6,673 bases of DNA, from contig DNJW01000358.1 of the NCBI GenBank assembly GCA_003488965.1, forward strand, positions 1 through 6,673. The letters run 5' to 3'. The first letter of the stretch is position 1. Each line of letters begins with the position of its first letter. Under the pieces are notes generated by a model. That model made no database searches. It was not told the origin of the DNA and saw nothing but the letters and a program-made list of their open reading frames with translations. The DNA is from Lachnospiraceae bacterium (GTDB lineage Bacteria; Bacillota; Clostridia; Lachnospirales; Lachnospiraceae). The position numbers and the translations under genes are program-made. This document shows positions 1-5,626 of the stretch, piece after piece.

Positions 1-33
1 TAATTAAGTTGAGTCATACTAGTACAACGAAAA

Positions 34-2514
34 TTAATCTACTGTTTCAATGGACGCTACAATATTCATCTTTGCAATAGGTCTCAAAGGAATAGCAGTT
101 GACAATATACAGGCAATAATAGAGATTATTGCAGCTTCAAAAATAGATAGATAAGGAATAGCAACAAATTGCAGAGTATCTGTTGTGGCAGCATTTACAA
201 ATATTGTGCAAATATATCCCAATACTCCACCAATAACGGACGCAATAATTCCGTAGTAAGCCCCCTCCCATAAAAATGTTTTATAAAGGCTTTTTGTACT
301 CATACCGATTGCGCGTTGCATACCAATTTCAGCAATACGTGTATGAATGTTGCTGTAAACAGTGTTGATAATGTTCAGTATTCCAATCAGCCCGATAAAT
401 AAGATTAGTCCCCAACACAATATATTGATTTGCTGAAAACTTTCTTCAAGCTGTGCAGCAGTCTGCAGATAAGAAAGCCAATGACTACCGGGATTTTCTT
501 TGCACCAGTTATCCAGCCATGTTTCAAATTGTTCATTGTCCGCATTTTGTTTTAAGGTCGGATAAATTTCCAAATAGTGATTGTTGCTTGTCAGTAAATC
601 ATACATTTTATCATTTACGATAATCTGCACACCATTTATAAAGCCTTCATTGTTAATCGAAACAGGAAAATCCGCTATTCCAACAACACGCACTTCATAA
701 CCATTGACCGATAGTATATCGCCATACCCAAAATCGGTCGCTTCTACGGTCTGTCCCTCATATGCAAAAGGAATTGGATTTTTTACAATACATGCTGTGC
801 CGGAGAGCAAATCGCTTTTATCCTGTCCGGACAGGTCATCTATATAAGAGGACAGACGCGTATCATCTAAACCTGCGACTTGGAATGTTTCCCAGGATTG
901 AAGCGCAAAGCCAAGTTCAATCAGATATTCTCCGTTTTCGTCTTGGGTATAAACCGATAACTTTGTTGTTGATAGATGTTCTATCATCTCGTGTTCACGA
1001 ATTTTCGCTATGCTTTCCGGTGCCATTCCAACAGTTTCACTTGTAATTGCATAATCGCCTAAAGTCATATCCTGTACTCCGCTGCTTGTGTCAAGGAGCG
1101 CAGCAAAACTTTGTAAAGTCACAAAAACTGTAATACTCATAACCAACGAAAGAATGGTAATCACTGTTCTGCTGCTTCCGCGTTTTAAGTTCAGCCTCGC
1201 ATAATAGGCTTCAAAGTTACGGATTTTTTTTGTTTTTCTCCCATGACGTTTTATCTTTACACGCTGCCCGGACATCGCAACTGTTGGAGAAACATGGGAA
1301 GCATATCGCGCCGCAGGAAAGGCTGCAAGCATAGCAAACAGCAAAGTGATAACGATACTTACAAGATAAATAAGCATATAATTAGAGCTTGTACCGTCAA
1401 TCATGGTATTTAGTTCCGTGGTACTGCTTGCCATAAATAAACCGGGATTCAAAACCCCTGTTGCCGCAATTAAAATTCCTTTTGCAGATAATGCGCCAAT
1501 CAACAGACCAACAAGAATACCTATCCCACATAAAATGAATAGTTCCAGAGAAACAAGCCGATAAATCTGCCCCTGTGTGCTGCCGATTGCGCGAAGTGTC
1601 CCATATTCTTTGATACGCTTTGTTATGGCTATTTTCAAAATATTGTAAATTACCAAGCCTGCCGCCAGCAGAACAAGTACGCCAACCATAATACAGGCAA
1701 ATGTCATAAAAGAAAAACCTGTATCTGTATCAGAAGTTCCGGCTTCTTCATAAGAAATGCCGAGCGCGTCTAATAAAATCCAGTTGTATTGTATATTTGA
1801 TTTTTCAATCCCAATTTTGTTTGCAAGTTCATCAATGATATTTTGAAATCGCTCTGTCTCTTTTATTTTGAAATCAGTTGAATAAAGCAGATAATCCTCC
1901 GGCAATAGCGCGGAAGCTGCCCCCTCGCCTAATACGGCATCTAAAGTTCCCGTAGAGTAACCAATATAGTTACTTTCTAATATACCGCAAACCGTAAATT
2001 CAGCAGAGTATGAATAAGAGGGGATTGATCCATTCATAAGAGATATTTCTTCCTGTAATGCAACAGTATCGCCAATACCAATATTTTTTCCAAGATATTG
2101 CAGGGCACTTTCCGGCAATGCGATTTCAAACGGAGAAACGGGCAAACGCCCCTCCTTTATTCTGCTAATTGATGGATAGGCATCTAATGCGTTTTCTAAG
2201 TATTCACGCGCATATAAGGTAAAACTGCTGTTACCGAGCCTACTATATCCGACGTTAATTAAGCTGCCTACATCATAGAGACGAGTATCACTTTTTAATT
2301 GCAGCATTTGTTCTTCTGTTATTTGATGAAATGTAGCATGGCGGTCGCCGTTTAATGACGCAGCCTGCGACCTCCTCATTGTCTGTAAAATGCCAAGGGA
2401 TTGTCCAATGGCAGTCGTCATAATACTTGAAAGGATTACCGCAGTCAGAATGAGAACCGACATTACTTTTTGGGCTTTCAATTCTTTGAAGGCAAGTGAT
2501 AGATAGGATTTCAT
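34..2514 (-). CDS. FtsX-family ABC transporter permease with two extracytoplasmic domains
   Basis: This 826-residue membrane protein is the permease partner of the ATPase encoded just upstream. About eight membrane segments are visible: roughly residues 16-38, 270-291, 322-350, 379-402, 448-470, 697-719, 750-775 and 790-812. Two large soluble regions (about 39-268 and 475-695) should lie outside the membrane. Two FtsX-type cytoplasmic signatures follow the second and sixth segments: KEYGTLRAIGSTQGQIYRL near 302-320 and IAEIGMQRAIGMSTKSLYK near 727-745. The protein is thus a tandem duplication of the four-TM FtsX/MacB unit, unlike BceB-type permeases, which have ten segments and one large loop. 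The ATG shares one base with the ATPase stop (TAATG) and is preceded by GGAGGTGA at 7 nt spacing, so translation is probably coupled. Such proteins handle peptides, lipoproteins or envelope compounds by mechanotransmission; the substrate here is unknown. No terminator is visible in the 33 bases after the stop. Confidence 0.93.
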   Translation of the reverse strand: MKSYLSLAFKELKAQKVMSVLILTAVILSSIMTTAIGQSLGILQTMRRSQAASLNGDRHATFHQITEEQMLQLKSDTRLYDVGSLINVGYSRLGNSSFTLYAREYLENALDAYPSISRIKEGRLPVSPFEIALPESALQYLGKNIGIGDTVALQEEISLMNGSIPSYSYSAEFTVCGILESNYIGYSTGTLDAVLGEGAASALLPEDYLLYSTDFKIKETERFQNIIDELANKIGIEKSNIQYNWILLDALGISYEEAGTSDTDTGFSFMTFACIMVGVLVLLAAGLVIYNILKIAITKRIKEYGTLRAIGSTQGQIYRLVSLELFILCGIGILVGLLIGALSAKGILIAATGVLNPGLFMASSTTELNTMIDGTSSNYMLIYLVSIVITLLFAMLAAFPAARYASHVSPTVAMSGQRVKIKRHGRKTKKIRNFEAYYARLNLKRGSSRTVITILSLVMSITVFVTLQSFAALLDTSSGVQDMTLGDYAITSETVGMAPESIAKIREHEMIEHLSTTKLSVYTQDENGEYLIELGFALQSWETFQVAGLDDTRLSSYIDDLSGQDKSDLLSGTACIVKNPIPFAYEGQTVEATDFGYGDILSVNGYEVRVVGIADFPVSINNEGFINGVQIIVNDKMYDLLTSNNHYLEIYPTLKQNADNEQFETWLDNWCKENPGSHWLSYLQTAAQLEESFQQINILCWGLILFIGLIGILNIINTVYSNIHTRIAEIGMQRAIGMSTKSLYKTFLWEGAYYGIIASVIGGVLGYICTIFVNAATTDTLQFVAIPYLSIFEAAIISIIACILSTAIPLRPIAKMNIVASIETVD

Positions 2515-3185
2515 TATGCACTCACCTCCGTAAGTTCACCATCAATCATTGTAAAGCGACGGTCTGCCATTTCTGCAATACGAGGGTCATGGGTAATGAT
2601 AACAAGCGTCTTATTCATTTTTTCACGAATATCACAAAGCATTTTCATCACATCAATGCCGCTTTTACTATCAAGATTTCCTGTTGGCTCGTCTGCAAAA
2701 ATAATGTCGGGTCCGGCAATTAAGGCGCGGGCAATTGCTGCACGCTGCTGCTGTCCGCCGGACATTTCATGTGGAAGATGTGATAAGCGCATTTCCAGTC
2801 CCAAAAGCTCTGTAAGCTGCTTAAAATATTTTTCGTCCGGCTGCTTTTTATCTAACAACATGGGCATGATGATATTTTCTCTTGCGGTAAGAACAGGCAA
2901 AAGATTGAATTGCTGAAAGATAAAGCCTATCTTTCGACGGCGAAATGTGGAAAGCTGTTTATCGCTGCCGTTATGAATGTCGGTATTGCCATACAAGACA
3001 GAACCGGAAGTAGGCTTATCTAATCCGCTGATGATGTGCAGCAGCGTACTTTTTCCGCTGCCGGACGGACCCATAATCGAAATAAAATCGCTCTCAAATA
3101 TTGTCATTGAAGCATGATTAAGAGCAACAACCCGGCTTTCATTTGTTCCATAAATTTTTGAAATATCTTTTACTTGAATTTCCAT
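2514..3185 (-). CDS. ABC transporter ATP-binding protein, MacB/LolD type
   Basis: This 223-residue cytoplasmic ATPase powers the adjacent FtsX permease. All catalytic motifs are intact: Walker A GPSGSGKST (39-47), Q-loop FQQFNLLP around Q91, signature MSGGQQQR (141-148), Walker B IIFADEPTGNLD with catalytic E166, and switch histidine H199 in ITHD. The SGGQQQR and DEPTGNLD strings are typical of the MacB/LolD/BceA subgroup, which partners FtsX-like permeases and usually functions as a dimer. An in-frame ATG 66 bases upstream (3251) would add 22 residues, but it lies inside the putative operator. The start at 3185 has AAGGAGGGG at 6 nt spacing, and the conserved domain begins with MEIQVKDISKIYG, so 3185 is preferred. 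The ribosome binding site lies in a hairpin arm (3195-3230), so translation may be controlled. Family assignment is secure; the transported substrate is not known. Confidence 0.94.
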   Translation of the reverse strand: MEIQVKDISKIYGTNESRVVALNHASMTIFESDFISIMGPSGSGKSTLLHIISGLDKPTSGSVLYGNTDIHNGSDKQLSTFRRRKIGFIFQQFNLLPVLTARENIIMPMLLDKKQPDEKYFKQLTELLGLEMRLSHLPHEMSGGQQQRAAIARALIAGPDIIFADEPTGNLDSKSGIDVMKMLCDIREKMNKTLVIITHDPRIAEMADRRFTMIDGELTEVSA

Positions 3186-3194
3186 GAAAAACCC

Positions 3195-3230
3195 CTCCTT
3201 ATCTCGTGACAAATCACGTGTGATAAGGAG
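3195..3230 (-). promoter_or_regulatory. Hairpin sequestering the ATPase ribosome binding site
   Basis: Read as mRNA from the minus strand, CTCCTTATC (3230-3222) is perfectly complementary to GATAAGGAG (3203-3195). Inside these, CGTGA (3218-3214) pairs with TCACG (3209-3205) around a TTTG loop, leaving a small 3x1 internal loop. The 3' outer arm contains AAGGAG, the core of the AAGGAGGGG ribosome binding site for the ATPase; the 5' arm is therefore an anti-Shine-Dalgarno sequence. No U-run follows, so an intrinsic terminator is unlikely. A translational gate is inferred; the same dyad could instead be a protein-binding palindrome. Confidence 0.6.
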
Positions 3231-3262
3231 AGTATATAGGGTAAATCCCAAAAATTCCTCAA
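3231..3262 (-). promoter_or_regulatory. Putative response-regulator-controlled promoter of the ABC genes
   Basis: Starting 2 bases after the kinase stop codon, the minus strand has TTGAGG (3262-3257) and, 11 bp later, TTGGGATTTA (3251-3242). Five bases on comes a -10-like TATACT (3236-3231); an overlapping TATATA is at 3238-3233. The hexamer 17 bp upstream of the -10 (AGGAAT) does not resemble a -35 box, as expected for an activator-dependent promoter. The 21-bp element (3242-3262) is 17/21 identical to the one before the response-regulator gene, with the same distance to the -10. Direct repeats at one helical turn are the usual OmpR-family target. Predicted transcription start is about 3224. 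Confidence 0.6.
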
Positions 3263-3264
3263 GG

Positions 3265-4404
3265 TTATTGAATTTTTAATGTTGCTGAAACAGTCGCACC
3301 GATTTTATTATTCTGAATGGATATGCTGCCGCTATGTTTTTGGCAAAGAAGATTACAGATATATAACCCCATTCCAAAATGTCCGGTATCCTCGCTGCCT
3401 TTTTGAAATGGCCGAATGCCATTCTTAATGAGTGCCGCCGGGAAACCGCAGCCATCATCCGTAACGGATAATTTCAATATCGTTTCATTTAAGGAACAAG
3501 AAACATCAATATCCTGCACAGCAAAGCGGATTGCGTTGGATATGAGGTTTTCTGCAACCTGAAACAAGACAGATTTATCTATCGAAAAGGACTCGGCAGA
3601 GGCAGAGCTGTTAAAATTAATCCGTTTGTTGCTATCTGCGCCAACAAAAGCTATCATGTTTTCAATTTCAGAAATGAGTTTGTCCCATTTTACCTGCTCT
3701 TGTTCAATAGGAATTTCTTCTAATCTCTGAATACTGCTCATCGTTTCTATATAACGCTCAATTCTGCCTGTATAGTTTTCAATGCGGGATAAATTATCGA
3801 CAATCTGTTCTGTGCTTCCAGTTCCGTCCACAACACTTTTTTTCGCCAGTTTTGCAGAGCCTTTCAAAACAGTAACAGGGTTTCGCAAATCATGAGAAAA
3901 AGCGGCGTTTAATCTTTTGCGTTCTTCTGTCTGCCGCCATAATTCACGGTTATTATTCAGTAAAGTTTTACGCATGGTTTCAAAAGCGATACAGAGTTGT
4001 CCCAATTCGTCCTGTGATTTTGCTTCAACCGTAAAATCAAGGTCATTCTCTATAATACGGGAAGCTCCTTTTGCAAGCAACGCCAACGGTTCTTTTAACT
4101 TCAAACGATAAAACATGGAAGCATTAATAAACAATGCACCTATATATATCAGTATCGGTAATATCATCTGAATAACAGAAATAATTTCAGCGATTGCCGC
4201 AGCCTGTGTAGTTCGTTCAGGCAGTTGGTTCATTACCGCTGAATCAGACCTAATTTCAACAACAACATCGCTTGGAGCAATCTGTGAACGCAATGTGACA
4301 CACCCCCAAACAGAAAGAATCGACAGGAAAAGGGCAATGGTAATATTGATAAATGTAATTGTAAATAATGCCTTTTTTAAGTTCATCTGTTTTATCCGAT
4401 CCAT
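3265..4404 (-). CDS. Membrane sensor histidine kinase with HAMP domain
   Basis: This 379-residue protein is the sensor partner of the response regulator encoded immediately upstream. Two membrane segments (about 13-37 and 74-98) flank a short outer loop of about 36 residues, which is too small for a normal ligand-binding domain. A HAMP linker follows (about 99-152), then the HisKA dimerisation helix with phosphoacceptor H171 in FSHDLRNPVTVLKG. The ATPase domain shows the N-box (QVAENLISNAIRFA, 282-295), G1 box DDGCGFP (316-322), F-box PFQKG and G2 box GHFGMGLYI (341-349). N175, four residues after the histidine, suggests phosphatase activity as well. The ATG overlaps the regulator's stop by 13 bp and is preceded by GGGGAG, supporting this start and translational coupling. 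The short loop suggests it senses through the membrane or through the transporter, as in BceS-like kinases; the signal is not known. Confidence 0.94.
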   Translation of the reverse strand: MDRIKQMNLKKALFTITFINITIALFLSILSVWGCVTLRSQIAPSDVVVEIRSDSAVMNQLPERTTQAAAIAEIISVIQMILPILIYIGALFINASMFYRLKLKEPLALLAKGASRIIENDLDFTVEAKSQDELGQLCIAFETMRKTLLNNNRELWRQTEERKRLNAAFSHDLRNPVTVLKGSAKLAKKSVVDGTGSTEQIVDNLSRIENYTGRIERYIETMSSIQRLEEIPIEQEQVKWDKLISEIENMIAFVGADSNKRINFNSSASAESFSIDKSVLFQVAENLISNAIRFAVQDIDVSCSLNETILKLSVTDDGCGFPAALIKNGIRPFQKGSEDTGHFGMGLYICNLLCQKHSGSISIQNNKIGATVSATLKIQ

Positions 4405-5066
4405 TTATAACCCACTCCCCAAACCGTTTCAATATAGCTGTGCATGGTTACAGCAGCAAATTTATTTCGTATTTTTCGGATATGTTCCATAATAGTAGCA
4501 CTGTTCCCGTCGCCATCTAATCCCCAAACTATATCATAAATCCGTTCCCGGTCAAATACTTGCCCGATATGTGTAGAAAGCAATTCTACAATATCAAACT
4601 CTTTCTTTGACAGAACAATAGGCTTTTGATTTATCGTTATATCCCTTTTGGTATAGTCAATTACCATATTATCAAAAAAACGCAGACTGGATTGTTCCTG
4701 CTTTCGATTTTCACGCCTTAAATGGGCTGCAACTCTTGCACCCAATTCATCAAGGTCAAACGGCTTTACAATGTAATCATCTGCACCAACGGAAAATCCC
4801 TTAATTTTATCGGACGTTTCAATTCGGGCTGTAAGGAAAATAATAGGACAAGTAATGTATTTACGGATATTTTGGCAGACAGTAAGCCCGTCCATATCCG
4901 GCATATTTATGTCAAGCAGTACAATATCGGGAGCCTGCGATAATTTCTTCAAAGCGTCTTTTCCGCTGCAAGCAGTTATAACCAGATAGCCCGCCATTTC
5001 AAAATAATTTTGAACAACTGCAACAATCCCTGGTTCATCATCAACAATTAAAAGTTTTTGGCTCAT
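4392..5066 (-). CDS. OmpR/PhoB-family response regulator
   Basis: This 224-residue DNA-binding regulator has an N-terminal receiver domain (about 3-117) with acidic pocket D9/D10, phosphoacceptor D52 in LLDINMPDMDG, switch T79 and conserved K101 in VKPFD. A winged-helix effector domain follows (about 126-224), with recognition helix around TIMEHIRKIRNKF (191-203) and wing motif ETVWGVGYKW (213-222). When phosphorylated by the adjacent kinase it should dimerise on direct repeats and activate transcription. The start at 5066 is preferred over an in-frame ATG at 5102: it has a strong AAAGGAGGA site (5083-5075) 8 nt upstream, and MSQKLLIVDDE is the usual beginning of the family. The gene sits between the small upstream gene and the overlapping kinase gene. 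Two near-identical direct-repeat elements in this window are its likely targets. Confidence 0.95.
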   Translation of the reverse strand: MSQKLLIVDDEPGIVAVVQNYFEMAGYLVITACSGKDALKKLSQAPDIVLLDINMPDMDGLTVCQNIRKYITCPIIFLTARIETSDKIKGFSVGADDYIVKPFDLDELGARVAAHLRRENRKQEQSSLRFFDNMVIDYTKRDITINQKPIVLSKKEFDIVELLSTHIGQVFDRERIYDIVWGLDGDGNSATIMEHIRKIRNKFAAVTMHSYIETVWGVGYKWIG

Positions 5067-5094
5067 GCAAAAAATCCTCCTTTCACAAAAATAA

Positions 5095-5126
5095 ATTATC
5101 ACATATAAATCTCAATTATTTCTCAA
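5095..5126 (-). promoter_or_regulatory. Putative autoregulated promoter of the response-regulator operon
   Basis: The minus strand carries TTGAGA (5126-5121) and, 11 bp later, TTGAGATTTA (5115-5106). After five bases comes GATAAT (5100-5095), preceded by TG at the extended -10 position (TGTGATAAT). There is no good -35 hexamer at 17 bp. The element overlaps the last codon and TGA stop of the upstream 87-residue gene. Its match to the element before the ATPase gene, in sequence and in spacing to the -10, suggests that the regulator controls both promoters. Predicted transcription start is about 5088, giving a leader of about 21 nt that contains the AAAGGAGGA ribosome binding site. Confidence 0.6.
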
Positions 5127-5386
5127 CTGCCTATATTCTTTTCTGCGTCCGTCAATCGGCTTTTCTCACGATAAGCTCTGATTGCCTCAAACAATACCGC
5201 GCTGTCTGTATAGGTTACGGCATCCTCAAAACCATGTGGCAACTTGTAATATTTCAGCTTTACAAAGCCATATCTGCCTGCATCAAGCACCACGATATTC
5301 TCCAATTCGTACAGCTCCGCAAACGCATCAGCCGCCTTTTGGCACTTTACCAGTTCTTCTTCTGTGATATAAACCTGTTTTTCCAT
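5123..5386 (-). CDS. Small conserved-looking protein of unknown function (87 aa)
   Basis: The frame encodes an 87-residue soluble, mildly acidic protein with no signal peptide, membrane segment or helix-turn-helix that I can see. It begins MEKQVYITEEELVKCQKAADAF, probably helical, and has a central strand-rich stretch IVVLDAGRYGFVKLKYYKLP (about 31-50) followed by a helical, charged C-terminus. Coding is supported by TGAGGT 8 nt before the ATG, by protein-like composition and by its fit in the block with no other gene on either strand. From memory only, proteins with a similar DAGxYGFVxLxYYKPP core, often longer at the C-terminus, occur as hypothetical genes in mobile regions of gut Firmicutes; if so, this copy could be a short or diverged version. 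It precedes the response regulator by 56 bp, and the regulator's promoter overlaps its stop codon. Its function, and any link to the two-component system, are unknown. Confidence 0.72.
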   Translation of the reverse strand: MEKQVYITEEELVKCQKAADAFAELYELENIVVLDAGRYGFVKLKYYKLPHGFEDAVTYTDSAVLFEAIRAYREKSRLTDAEKNIGS

Positions 5387-5401
5387 ATTGCTTTACCTCA
5401 T

Positions 5402-5437
5402 TTCTTATAAAATTTTACCACATTCATTTTATAAGAA
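5402..5437. promoter_or_regulatory. Perfect 12-bp inverted repeat over the promoter region of the 87-aa gene
   Basis: TTCTTATAAAAT (5402-5413) and ATTTTATAAGAA (5426-5437) are exact reverse complements separated by 12 bp. On the minus strand the spacer and inner arm contain TGGTAAAAT (5420-5412), an extended -10-like box, placing a start near 5405 and leaving TGAGGT (5400-5395) just downstream. A clear -35 was not found. The dyad contains almost no G or C and has no following T-run, so it is a poor intrinsic terminator. An operator for an unknown repressor overlapping the promoter is the best guess. Confidence 0.5.
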
Positions 5438-5565
5438 CCACCTGCACACACACCAGCCTTTTTCCTCTTGTTTGTTGCAAAACCCACTTTACAAACAATT
5501 CACTTCGGTCAACGCTGCCGCCGCACATATTCCTTAAAGAGCCTCTTAAAAAACAAATATCCATT
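5438..5565. other. Intergenic stretch with no recognisable gene
   Basis: This part of the 240-bp divergent gap (5387-5626) lies between the inverted repeat and the sigma-G-like promoter. I see no credible reading frame with a ribosome binding site, no tRNA-like fold and no clear terminator. A weak imperfect dyad (TTAAAGAG followed by CTCTTAA, 5533-5549) is too small to call. The stretch would be the natural place for a junction between the accessory block and the sporulation gene, but no att-like repeat is visible within this window. Confidence 0.5.
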
Positions 5566-5595
5566 ACATAAATCCACCTCTTCCAGTCAATACTA
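5566..5595 (+). promoter_or_regulatory. Putative sigma-G (forespore) promoter of spoVAF
   Basis: ACATA (5566-5570) and AATACTA (5589-5595) are separated by 18 bp. They match the sigma-G pattern GYATR, about 18 bp, CATNNTA, with one mismatch in each box. The predicted start near 5602 gives a short leader containing AAAGAGGT (5612-5619), 7 nt before the ATG. SpoVA-type genes are known sigma-G targets in Bacillus, so the match fits the gene, but the motif is short and degenerate; sigma-F has a similar consensus. Confidence 0.5.
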
Positions 5596-5626
5596 ACCAT
5601 AAGTATTTAGAAAAGAGGTTATCCGC

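Noticed and set aside
1..33. Possible terminator after the permease, including the small palindrome TACTAGTA
   Set aside because: No GC-rich stem or T-run is present in the available bases; the terminator, if any, is outside the window.
762..1046. Plus-strand open frame of 94 codons
   Set aside because: It is antisense within the permease, whose frame is continuous and family-consistent; the peptide has no recognisable domain.
2288..2916. Open frames antisense to, or in another frame of, the permease/ATPase junction (2288-2521, 2496-2723, 2596-2916)
   Set aside because: They overlap well-supported motifs of the ATPase and permease and have no family resemblance.
3186..3251. Upstream ATG extending the ATPase by 22 residues
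   Set aside because: The added segment covers the putative operator, -10 box and hairpin; the downstream ATG has a much better ribosome binding site and matches the family's usual start.
3276..4492. Short frames overlapping the kinase and regulator (3276-3458, 3917-4111, 4295-4492)
   Set aside because: They lie inside genes with intact catalytic motifs and encode low-plausibility peptides.
5067..5102. Upstream ATG extending the response regulator by 12 residues
   Set aside because: The extension spans the predicted -10, start site and ribosome binding site, and receiver domains normally begin at the MSQKLLIVDDE position.
4722..5367. Plus-strand frames 4722-4943 and 5182-5367
   Set aside because: Shadows of the regulator and of the 87-residue gene; compositions are atypical of proteins (for example rich in Pro, His and Gln).
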